From assembly GCF_006539165.1 (NCBI RefSeq), contig NZ_BJMM01000002.1, forward strand, positions 434,001 through 498,000: 64,000 bases of DNA. The letters run 5' to 3'. The DNA comes from Streptomyces cacaoi (GTDB lineage Bacteria; Actinomycetota; Actinomycetes; Streptomycetales; Streptomycetaceae). Both the position numbers and the translations under genes were made by a program. The notes under the pieces were generated by a model. The model was given only the letters and a program-made list of their open reading frames with translations, was not told the origin of the DNA and did not search any database. Below are positions 35,515-42,682 of the stretch, piece after piece (within the stretch, counting starts at the first letter, position 1; each line of letters opens with the position of its first letter).

Positions 35515-36516
35515 ATGCCGCACCGCGTAGCCGTTCTCGCCCTCGACGGGGTCATGCCGATGGACCTGGGCATTCCGGCCCGGGTGCTGAACGAGGCCCT
35601 CGACCCGGCCGGGGCACGGCTCTACTCCGTGACGACCTGCTCGCTCGGCGGACGGCCGGTCCGCACCAACGAGGGCTTCCGGATCGTCGTCGACGAGGAC
35701 GAGTCGCTCCTCGACGACGCGGACACCGTGGTGATCGCCACCCAGGAACCCGGCGAACACCTGCTGGCCACCGGGGAGTTGCCCACCCCGCTCGCCGCCG
35801 CCTTCGACCGGATCGGCCCCGGCACCCGCATCGTCAGCCTGTGCACCTCGTCGTTCCTGCTCGCCGCTGCCGGCCTGCTGGACGGACTGCGGGCCACCAC
35901 CCACTGGGCACTGTGCGAGCGGTTCACCCGGCTGTTCCCGGACGTCGAGGTCGACCCGGACGTGCTGTTCGTCGACAACGGCCGCATCCTGACCGCCGCG
36001 GGCGGAGCGGCCGGCCTCGACCTGTTCGTGCACCTCGTCCGCAGCGACCACGGCACAGCCGTGGCCACCTCGGCGGCGCGGCGCTGCGTGGTCGCCCCCT
36101 GGCGCGAGGGCGGACAGGCCCAGTTCATCGAACACCCGGTGCCCGAGGAAGCCGGCCGCTCCACCTCGGCCACCCGCCAGTGGGCACTGACCCGGCTGGC
36201 CGAGCCGCTCACGCTGCGGGACCTGGCCCGCCATGCCCACATGAGCGAGCGCACGTTCACCCGGCGATTCCGTGCCGAGGTGGGCACCAGCCCCCTGCAA
36301 TGGCTGTTGCAGAGCCGGCTCACCCAGGCGCGCACCATGCTGGAGTCCAGCGATCTGACCGTCGCGCGGATCGCCACACTCTGCGGCTTCGGCGACCCCG
36401 TGGCCCTCCGCAAACACTTCCACAACCACCTCGGCCTCTCCCCCCAGACCTACCGCCGCACCCACCGGGGCCCCGAAGGGGCGGGGGTGGACGCCGCTGC
36501 TGCGGGCACCCGCTAG
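35515..36516 (+). CDS. GlxA-type AraC regulator with DJ-1/PfpI domain
   Basis: A 333-residue regulator. Residues 4-170 are a DJ-1/PfpI-like domain with the cysteine elbow S-L-C-T-S-S-F-L-L-A-A-A-G-L-L-D-G near 105. Residues 225-320 are an AraC-type double helix-turn-helix, with R-F-R-A-E-V-G-T-S-P-L-Q-W-L and I-A-T-L-C-G-F-G-D. Such proteins activate divergent redox genes on sensing small molecules. The divergent gap to the MDR gene is 128 bp. Its stop overlaps the stop of the convergent monooxygenase by sharing a CTAG. Confidence 0.92.
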   Translation: MPHRVAVLALDGVMPMDLGIPARVLNEALDPAGARLYSVTTCSLGGRPVRTNEGFRIVVDEDESLLDDADTVVIATQEPGEHLLATGELPTPLAAAFDRIGPGTRIVSLCTSSFLLAAAGLLDGLRATTHWALCERFTRLFPDVEVDPDVLFVDNGRILTAAGGAAGLDLFVHLVRSDHGTAVATSAARRCVVAPWREGGQAQFIEHPVPEEAGRSTSATRQWALTRLAEPLTLRDLARHAHMSERTFTRRFRAEVGTSPLQWLLQSRLTQARTMLESSDLTVARIATLCGFGDPVALRKHFHNHLGLSPQTYRRTHRGPEGAGVDAAAAGTR

Positions 36517-37949
36517 CCGAACCACCGGCCGAGGGCCTCGTCGAGGGGTTGCTCGTCCGTGTCGGTCCAGGCGATGTAGCCGTCGGGGCGGACGAGGAGG
36601 GCTGTGGTGTCGGCGGTGTCCTCGGTGGTTGAGGCGAGGACCTGGCGTACGCGGTCGGAGTGCCTGCCGAGCTGCCTCGTTCTGCCGTCGAGGCAGAGGA
36701 GCAGGCCCTGGCCCGTGTGGAGGAGGTCGCTGGCGCGGGTGGGGCGGTCGTCGACGGTGAGGTCGTAGTCGGTGAGGCGGGGGCCGAGGCCGGGGTAGCG
36801 GAGGTCGAGTCCGGACATCATGCCGGCGATGTAGCGGTTGGCGTCGGGCAGGCGCAGCAGTTCCGTCATCAGCTCGCGGACCGCGGCGGCGTCCTCGTCG
36901 CGCCCGGGGTTGGTGATCAGGCTCTGGGCCCGGGTGTGCCGGAGCACGCGCGCGGCCACGGGGTGCCGTTCGTCGTGGTAGCTGTCCAACAGGCCCGCGG
37001 GGGCCCAGCCGTTGAGGGCGGCGGCGAGCTTCCAGCCGAGGTTGACGGCGTCCTGTATGCCCAGGTTCACTCCCTGGCCGCCGATCGGCATATGGATGTG
37101 CGCGGCGTCGCCCGCGAAGAACACCCGGTTCTCGCGGTAGCGCTCGACCTGGCGTTCGGCGTCGCTGAACCGGGACGCGGCCCGCAGCGCGCCCAGTTCG
37201 GTGCCGGGCCCGTACACGGCGTGGAGCGCCTCGCTGACCTCGTCGGCGGTGACCGGTGCCCGGCGTCCCGGCCCGTCGCCCGTCAGCTTGCCGAAGAGCA
37301 TGCGGTACAGGCCGTCGTCCAACGGGTGCAGGATGGCGAAGAAGCCGCCCGCGGTGCGCGGGTACCGGCTGAAGTGCCCCTGTGCGGTGGGGACGGCGTC
37401 GGACCGGGACGCGAGGGTGAGGTCGGCGGCCACCGCGGACATCCGGCCCGCTCTGCCCGGGAAGGGTACGCCCAGCAGGGAGCGGACCGCGCTGTGCGCG
37501 CCGTCGCAGGCGACCAGGTAGTCGCCGTGGACGTCCCCGGCCCGTACGCCGTCCGCGTCCTGTTCGACCTCCGTGACCTCGTGGCCGCGCAGCACCGGCA
37601 CACCTCTGCCGACGAGCAGCCGTTCCAGATGGGCCTCCAGGCGCGCCTGCGGGAGCTTGACCAGGTGCGGGTGGCGGGTGCGCCAGGGGCGGCAGTCCAA
37701 CTCGACGGGGAGCATGGCGAAGTGGCCGCCGATCGGGTCGGAGGGCTGTGCGTCGTCGAGCAGCGGGTCCAGGAGGCCGCGCAGATCGAGCACTTCGGCC
37801 GTGCGGGGTTGCAGACCGCCGGCGCGGGACTGGATGCCGCGCTCGCGCTGCTTTTCGAGGACCACGACCGACACCCCGGCCAGGGTCAGTTCGTGGGCCA
37901 GCATCAGCCCGGTCGGTCCGGCGCCCACCACGATCACCTGGGTACGCAT
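36513..37949 (-). CDS. FAD-dependent aromatic monooxygenase (PheA/TfdB type)
   Basis: A 478-residue class A flavoprotein hydroxylase. G-A-G-P-T-G-L near residues 9-15 binds ADP, C-D-G-A-H-S-A-V-R is the DG motif near 150, and G-D-A-A-H-I-H-M-P-I-G-G-Q-G-V-N near 275 is the second FAD motif. The C-terminal thioredoxin-like domain is shortened. Relatives hydroxylate phenols, polyketides or antibiotics such as rifampicin. AGGAGA lies 7-8 nt before the ATG. It is divergent from a TetR gene with palindromic operators in the 78-bp gap, so an induced detoxification or tailoring role is likely. Confidence 0.92.
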   Translation of the reverse strand: MRTQVIVVGAGPTGLMLAHELTLAGVSVVVLEKQRERGIQSRAGGLQPRTAEVLDLRGLLDPLLDDAQPSDPIGGHFAMLPVELDCRPWRTRHPHLVKLPQARLEAHLERLLVGRGVPVLRGHEVTEVEQDADGVRAGDVHGDYLVACDGAHSAVRSLLGVPFPGRAGRMSAVAADLTLASRSDAVPTAQGHFSRYPRTAGGFFAILHPLDDGLYRMLFGKLTGDGPGRRAPVTADEVSEALHAVYGPGTELGALRAASRFSDAERQVERYRENRVFFAGDAAHIHMPIGGQGVNLGIQDAVNLGWKLAAALNGWAPAGLLDSYHDERHPVAARVLRHTRAQSLITNPGRDEDAAAVRELMTELLRLPDANRYIAGMMSGLDLRYPGLGPRLTDYDLTVDDRPTRASDLLHTGQGLLLCLDGRTRQLGRHSDRVRQVLASTTEDTADTTALLVRPDGYIAWTDTDEQPLDEALGRWFG

Positions 37950-37971
37950 GGCACTTCTCCTCATCTGCATC

Positions 37972-38021
37972 GAGTGCTGCACCGAGTGCAAAAGTGCACT
38001 CAGTCTATATGCGGGTAGACT
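37972..38021. promoter_or_regulatory. Operators in the divergent monooxygenase/TetR promoter
   Basis: GAGTGC half-sites occur at 37972-37977 and 37984-37989, the latter paired with GCACTC at 37996-38001. AGTCTA (38002-38007) pairs with TAGACT (38016-38021). These two adjacent perfect palindromes fill most of the gap and are natural TetR targets. Confidence 0.6.
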
Positions 38022-38027
38022 GCGTGC

Positions 38028-38657
38028 ATGACGGAACGGACGGGCCTGCGGCAGCTCAAGAAGGAACGGACGCGGGAGGCCATCGCCGGGGCGGCGATCC
38101 GCCTGTTCCTGGCGAAGGGGTTCGACCAGGTCTCGATCACGGAGATCGCCGCCGCCGCGGAGGTCTCCCGGCGGACCCTGTTCGCCTACTTCCCGACGAA
38201 GGAGGACCTCGCGCTGTACCGGTTCGCCGACCACGAGAGCGAGGCCGCCCGTATCGTGCGCGCCCGCCCGGCCGGCCAGGACCCGCTGGAGGCCCTCCGG
38301 GAAGCGCTGTTGGCGGCCCTGGAGCGACGGGACCCCAACACCGGGTTGAACGACGTCCCGGAGACCCGGGCGTTCTTCCGGATGATCATCGACACCGAGA
38401 GCCTGGCCGCGCGGCTGACCCGGTATCTCGCACGGGGCGTCGACGCGCTCGCCGAGGCGCTGCGGGAGGCCGGAGCCGACCCGCTGGAAGCGCGTCTGAG
38501 GGCGGCGCAAGTGCTCGCCGTGCAGCACGAGTTGGCCTTCATGAATCACAGCGCTCTGCTGGCCGGCTCGTCCGCCGACGACCGCTACCCCGAGGCCGTC
38601 CGGGCCGCCGAGCGCGCCTTCGCCCTGCTGCGCCACGGGACGGCGGCCGGGCGCTAG
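38028..38657 (+). CDS. TetR family transcriptional regulator
   Basis: A 209-residue repressor. The N-terminal helix-turn-helix (about 10-60) reads R-T-R-E-A-I-A-G-A-A then I-T-E-I-A-A-A-A-E-V-S-R-R-T-L-F-A-Y-F, a typical TetR recognition region with F-P-T-K-E-D-L. The ligand-binding half is helical. It faces the FAD monooxygenase gene and probably represses it and itself through the palindromes at 37972-38021. It ends in a hairpin shared with the convergent TetR gene. Confidence 0.93.
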   Translation: MTERTGLRQLKKERTREAIAGAAIRLFLAKGFDQVSITEIAAAAEVSRRTLFAYFPTKEDLALYRFADHESEAARIVRARPAGQDPLEALREALLAALERRDPNTGLNDVPETRAFFRMIIDTESLAARLTRYLARGVDALAEALREAGADPLEARLRAAQVLAVQHELAFMNHSALLAGSSADDRYPEAVRAAERAFALLRHGTAAGR

Positions 38658-38666
38658 GGACGCCTG

Positions 38667-38699
38667 GCCGCACGGACCCGGAGGGCTGCCGGGTGCGGC
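38667..38699. terminator. Bidirectional hairpin between two convergent TetR genes
   Basis: GCCGCAC-gga-CCCGG pairs with CCGGGTGCGGC through an 11-bp stem carrying a small bulge and a 7-nt loop. It fills the 48-bp gap between the two stop codons. Confidence 0.55.
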
Positions 38700-38705
38700 G
38701 CAGGG

Positions 38706-39344
38706 TCAGCGGTCGGCGCGGGGTGTGGTGCGGGCCGCGCCGGTGTCGAGCAGGGTGTGCACCACCGCGTCGATCAGGCTGTCGGTCCGGTCGGGGGTGA
38801 GCGCTCCGAGCCGTCCGCCCAGGAGCAGAACGCTCAGCCCGTGCACGAGGGCCCATACGCCGATCTTGAGTGACTCGCCCGCCTCCGGGGGGACGAAGGC
38901 GGCGAGGTGGGTGGCCACGACGCTCTGTGCCGCGTCGGACGCGGAGACCACCTCGGGGTGGCCGATGCACGGGTGCCCGAACATCAGGTGGAAGAGCCCG
39001 GGGTGTTCGAGGGCGTAGTGGACGGTGGCGCGTGCCATGGCCGCCGTCGTCTCCGCCAGTTCCGCCCCGTCCGCCCCGTCCGCCCCCGGTGCGGCGGGGT
39101 GCGCGACGGCGTCCGTCAGGCGCGCGGCGAGTTCGGTGAACCCGTGGGCGGCCAGCGCGGCGAGCAGCGCGTCCTTGTCCCGGTAGTGGCGGTAGGGGGC
39201 GTTGGGGGAGACCCCGGCGTGCCGGGCGACCGCGCGCAGGGACAGGGCGTCCACGCCCTCGGCGTCCAGGAGTTGCAGGGCTGACTGCTGTAGGGCGGCA
39301 CGCAGATCGCCGTGGTGGTAGCTGCGCCGGTCCGATGTTGACAC
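38706..39344 (-). CDS. TetR family transcriptional regulator (OYE-linked)
   Basis: A 212-residue regulator with the N-terminal R-R-S-Y-H-H-G-D-L-R-A-A-L opening and L-R-A-V-A-R-H-A-G-V-S-P-N-A-P-Y-R-H-Y helix-turn-helix, a recognisable TetR subfamily with a C-terminal WHG-type ligand domain (H-P-G-L-F-H-L-M-F). GTG at 39344 is chosen because AAGGAAG lies about 7 nt upstream; an ATG at 39362 is in frame. It is divergent from the old yellow enzyme gene and probably controls it through GATGTTGAC repeats. Confidence 0.9.
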   Translation of the reverse strand: MSTSDRRSYHHGDLRAALQQSALQLLDAEGVDALSLRAVARHAGVSPNAPYRHYRDKDALLAALAAHGFTELAARLTDAVAHPAAPGADGADGAELAETTAAMARATVHYALEHPGLFHLMFGHPCIGHPEVVSASDAAQSVVATHLAAFVPPEAGESLKIGVWALVHGLSVLLLGGRLGALTPDRTDSLIDAVVHTLLDTGAARTTPRADR

Positions 39345-39373
39345 TGCCCACTTCCTTGGCATTGGATGTTGAC
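39334..39373. promoter_or_regulatory. Direct repeats in the TetR/OYE divergent promoter
   Basis: GATGTTGAC occurs at 39334-39342 and 39365-39373, 31 bp apart, which puts the copies on the same face of the helix three turns apart. The first overlaps the TetR start codon. TTGACA at 39339-39344 could also act as a -35 box for the OYE gene. Confidence 0.4.
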
Positions 39374-39430
39374 GTTGCACACATTGTGGCGCGGTCCGCG
39401 CCGCATGGCCCCACCGGGGAGGAGCTTGTC

Positions 39431-40672
39431 TTGACCGGTCTTGGTGAACCGCTCGTTCTGGACTGTGGTCTGAGTCTGCCCAACAGGCTGGTGAAGGCGG
39501 CGATGGAGGAGAATCTGGCCGTCGCCGGGCAGCTGCCCGGCGAGCGGATCACGCGGCTGTACCGGCGGTGGGCGCACGGCGGCGCGGGCCTGCTGATCAC
39601 CGGGCACGTCATGGTCGACGGCCGGGCGCTCGCCGACCCCTCCGATGTCGTCCTGGAGGACGGCACACCGCTGGAGCCGTTCGTCCGCTGGGCCGACGCG
39701 GCACGCAGCGGGGGCGGGCGGGTGCTGATGCAGATCAACCACCCCGGCCGCGTGGTGAGTTCGGACATGCCGGGTCTCGCGCTGTCGGCCTCCGACGTGT
39801 CCGTCGACGCCGGGCGGTACTCACGTCTGTACGCGCGGCCCGAGCCGATGTCCGAGGACGCCGTACGGGAGGTCGTCTCCCGCTTCGCCAGGACGGCCGC
39901 CCTGGCCGCCGACGCGGGCTTCCACGGCGTCGAGATCCACGCCGCGCACGGCTATCTGCTCGCGCAGTTCCTCTCCCCGCTCACCAACCGGCGGACGGAC
40001 CGCTGGGGCGGCAGCCTGGACAACCGGGCCCGGATGCTTCTCGACGTGGTGCACGCCGTGCGCGCCGCGGTGCCGGACGGGTTCGCGGTGGCCGTCAAGC
40101 TCAACACGGCCGACTTCCAGCGCGGCGGGTTCGACGAGGGGGACGCCGCCCAGGTCGTGGCCATGCTCGCCTCGGCCGGCTGCGACATGGTCGAACTCTC
40201 CGGCGGCTCCGTCGAAAGCCTCGCGACCCACGGGCATCCCGCGGACGGCCGGACGCTCGCACGCGAGGCGTACTTCCTGGAGCTGGCCGCCGACCTCCTG
40301 CGTACGGCGCCCCTGCCGCTCATGGTGACGGGCGGGATCCGCCGGGCCGCGACCGCGCGACGCGTCCTCGACCAGGGGGGAGCGCTGGTCGGCATGGCGA
40401 CGGCCCTGGCCAACGACCCCGATCTGCCGGGGCGTTGGCTGCGCGGTGAGCAGGCGGACGTCGCGCCGCGACAGGCGCAGTGGAAGGACAAGGCGCTCGC
40501 CGCCGCGGCAACCCAGGCCGTGGCGCGCCGGCAGCTCGCCCGTCTCGGCGCCGGGTGCTCCACGGGGCGGTCCCCGTCCGCCGTCACCTCCCTGCTGGGG
40601 GAGCGGCTCCACCGCCGTCGGGCGCTGCGGCGCTACCGCCGTTGGCACGCCGAGCGGAGCCGTGTTCTGTGA
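39431..40672 (+). CDS. Old yellow enzyme family NADH:flavin oxidoreductase
   Basis: A 413-residue FMN-dependent TIM-barrel ene-reductase. N-R-L-V-K-A-A-M near residues 17-24, Q-I-N-H-P-G-R near 103, the substrate pair in H-A-A-H-G-Y-L-L-A-Q-F-L-S-P near 175, R-x-D-R-W-G-G-S near 193 and V-T-G-G-I-R near 297 are all family landmarks. The C-terminal 60 residues are basic and outside the barrel. TTG at 39431 is chosen because GGGGAGGAG lies directly upstream and homology begins there. OYE enzymes reduce activated alkenes; the natural substrate is not evident. Confidence 0.92.
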   Translation: MTGLGEPLVLDCGLSLPNRLVKAAMEENLAVAGQLPGERITRLYRRWAHGGAGLLITGHVMVDGRALADPSDVVLEDGTPLEPFVRWADAARSGGGRVLMQINHPGRVVSSDMPGLALSASDVSVDAGRYSRLYARPEPMSEDAVREVVSRFARTAALAADAGFHGVEIHAAHGYLLAQFLSPLTNRRTDRWGGSLDNRARMLLDVVHAVRAAVPDGFAVAVKLNTADFQRGGFDEGDAAQVVAMLASAGCDMVELSGGSVESLATHGHPADGRTLAREAYFLELAADLLRTAPLPLMVTGGIRRAATARRVLDQGGALVGMATALANDPDLPGRWLRGEQADVAPRQAQWKDKALAAAATQAVARRQLARLGAGCSTGRSPSAVTSLLGERLHRRRALRRYRRWHAERSRVL

Positions 40673-40702
40673 GGTCCGCGGGCGCTCGGGTCCTTCGGAT
40701 GC

Positions 40703-40996
40703 TCAGCGGGGGAGGGGACCCTCGGCGGTCAGGGGGTGGGTGGCCAGGGCGGTGACCTCGATGTCGGCGTAGGGCCGGATCGGCAGGCTGTCGAGGGCCT
40801 CCTCCAGGGCGTCCGCGTCGTCGGCGCTCCACAGCCCGATGTTGGCGCGCTTGCCGGGCAGTCGCCACAGCCGCCGCAGGACGCCCTCGGCCATCAGCTC
40901 GCGGCCCCGGTGGCGCTCGCGCCGGACGAGGTCCGCGTGGTCGTCGGCGGGCAGGTCGTGGACGCGGCTGGTGTCGATGCGCACCAGGAAGTCCAT
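40703..40996 (-). CDS. Muconolactone isomerase-like protein
   Basis: A 97-residue ferredoxin-fold protein beginning M-D-F-L-V-R-I-D and containing R-E-R-H-R-G-R-E-L, L-R-R-L-W-R-L-P-G and N-I-G-L-W-S-A-D-D, with I-E-V-T-A-L-A-T-H-P-L near the end. These match the muconolactone delta-isomerase (CatC) family, which isomerises muconolactone to 3-oxoadipate enol-lactone. No catA or catB is nearby, so it may serve another lactone or be a family member of unknown function. GGAGACC precedes the ATG. It converges on the OYE gene. Confidence 0.85.
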   Translation of the reverse strand: MDFLVRIDTSRVHDLPADDHADLVRRERHRGRELMAEGVLRRLWRLPGKRANIGLWSADDADALEEALDSLPIRPYADIEVTALATHPLTAEGPLPR

Positions 40997-41016
40997 GGCG
41001 GTCTCCGTTCCCTTTG

Positions 41017-41039
41017 ATCGATGTTCGTCGATCATCGAT
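41017..41039. promoter_or_regulatory. Palindromic operator upstream of the isomerase-like gene
   Basis: ATCGATG (41017-41023) and CATCGAT (41033-41039) are perfect 7-bp arms around 9 bp, about 20-45 bp upstream of the start at 40996. The layout suits a TetR or similar dimer, possibly the TetR encoded at 38706-39344. Confidence 0.55.
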
Positions 41040-41128
41040 ATTACGGGCGAGCCGCTCCCGACTCAACATCCGCACCCCGGGGAGCCGAGCCGCACCCGGG
41101 GTGCGGGTACGCGGCGACCCGACACCCG

Positions 41129-42454
41129 CTACTTCGTGTAGGCGTCCTCGATGTGCTGCTGCACCTTCGCGGTCAGGGCGTCCAGCCGCGGGGAGAAGCG
41201 GCACGAGGGCGGCTCGGGGGAGTGGATGCCGCGCGCTGCCGGATCGAGCGCCGCCACCTCCGCGGCGCACCGGCGCCGCGCGTCGGCCAGATCCTCCCTC
41301 GGGTGCACCCGCCGGCCTTCGTGCATCAGGGTCCGCAGCAGGGGACGGCCGGGCCCGGGTGGCTCCTCGTCGGCCAACGTCACCAGATCCCCGCCGGCTT
41401 CGGAGCGGTGGACCTGTTTGCGGCCCGGGGCCGTCACCTTCTTCGTCGAGAGCTTCATGACGGGGCGGCCGTCGTACTCGACCAGTTTGTAGGCCGAGTT
41501 CAGATAGGGGGCGTCGGCGGACACCCCCACCTTCGTACCGACGGCGAAGACATCGACGGGGGCCCGGCGTCTTCTCAGCTCGTCCACGGCGTATTCGTCC
41601 AGCCCGCCGCTCACCACGATCCGGACGTCGGCGAGCCCGGCGGAATCCAGGATCCGACGGGCCCGGACCGCCTCTTCGGCGAGGTCGCCGCTGTCGATCC
41701 GGATCGCCGACCCGGGGCGGTCGAGGGACCGCAGGACGCGCGCCGCTGTTCCGACGCCTCCGGCGGTGTCGTAGGTGTCGACGAGCAGCGTCACCGGACC
41801 GGGGTGGGCCTCCGCGAAGGCGCGGAAGGCGCGCTCCTCCGGGCCGAACGCCTCGATGTAGGAGTGGGCCATGGTGCCCGTCGCCGGAATGTCCCAGGCA
41901 GCGGCCGCTTCCACGTTGCTCGTCGCCGAGAACCCGGTCAGCCGTCCCACGCGGGCCGCGTGGAAAGCAGCCCGGGTGCTGTGGGTGCGGCGCAGCGAGA
42001 AGTCGACGACGGGCGTGCCGTCGGCGGCGAGCACGCTGCGCACCGCCTTCGACGCCAGGGAGGTCTGGTAGCTGATCTCGTTGAGCACGAAGCTCTCCAC
42101 GAGTTGGGCCTCGGGCAGCGGCGCCGTGACCTCCACCAGGGGCTCGCCCGGCAGCACGACCGTTCCTTCGGGGACGGCGCGCACCTCACCGGTGAACGAC
42201 AGCCCGGCCAGCGGGGCGACGTCCCGCGGCGGGTGCCCCAGGGCGGCGGCGAAGTCGGCCAGATCCCGCTCCGTGGTGTGCAGGCCGGCCAGATGGTCGA
42301 GGACGTCCTCGATGCCGGCGGCCACCAGGAAGCCGCGGTCGGCGGGCAGACGCCGGACGAAGAGGTCGAAGGTCGCCGGTGCCGTCATCCCCTCCCGCAG
42401 GTAGGACATGGCCATGGTGACCTCGTAGAGGTCGGCCGTCGTCGCGCCGGGCAT
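41129..42454 (-). CDS. pncB: Nicotinate phosphoribosyltransferase
   Basis: A 441-residue NAD salvage enzyme making nicotinate mononucleotide from nicotinate and PRPP. The N-terminal T-T-A-D-L-Y-E-V-T-M-A motif, F-S-L-R-R-T-H near 145, G-T-M-A-H-S-Y-I-E-A-F near 185, R-I-D-S-G-D-L near 239 and G-T-K-V-G-V-S near 290 are all as expected for this family, and length is normal. GGAGGAGAG lies just upstream of the ATG at 42454. It follows the GH65 gene on the same strand after 228 bp. It is a housekeeping gene without clear link to its neighbours. Confidence 0.95.
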   Translation of the reverse strand: MPGATTADLYEVTMAMSYLREGMTAPATFDLFVRRLPADRGFLVAAGIEDVLDHLAGLHTTERDLADFAAALGHPPRDVAPLAGLSFTGEVRAVPEGTVVLPGEPLVEVTAPLPEAQLVESFVLNEISYQTSLASKAVRSVLAADGTPVVDFSLRRTHSTRAAFHAARVGRLTGFSATSNVEAAAAWDIPATGTMAHSYIEAFGPEERAFRAFAEAHPGPVTLLVDTYDTAGGVGTAARVLRSLDRPGSAIRIDSGDLAEEAVRARRILDSAGLADVRIVVSGGLDEYAVDELRRRRAPVDVFAVGTKVGVSADAPYLNSAYKLVEYDGRPVMKLSTKKVTAPGRKQVHRSEAGGDLVTLADEEPPGPGRPLLRTLMHEGRRVHPREDLADARRRCAAEVAALDPAARGIHSPEPPSCRFSPRLDALTAKVQQHIEDAYTK

Positions 42455-42682
42455 CACCACTCTCCTCCGCACGGGCCGGACCGGCTCGGCGCGCGGTCCG
42501 CTGCGCGCGCCCGGACCTGCTGGGCCGCGCCACGCCGTCGCCGCATACGCGGCCTTCCGGCCCCCGGGGTACCCCTCGTCCCGCCGGCCGATGTGCCCCG
42601 CCGGCCCACGCGCCGGGAGAGGCGGTGGACGCAGGGGACGGGAACGGCGCCCTCTCCTGTGCGACGGGGCCGCGCCGAACGG

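Noticed and set aside
36513..37949. Rifampicin monooxygenase assignment
   Set aside because: The general class A fold is clear, but nothing in the sequence fixes rifampicin as substrate.
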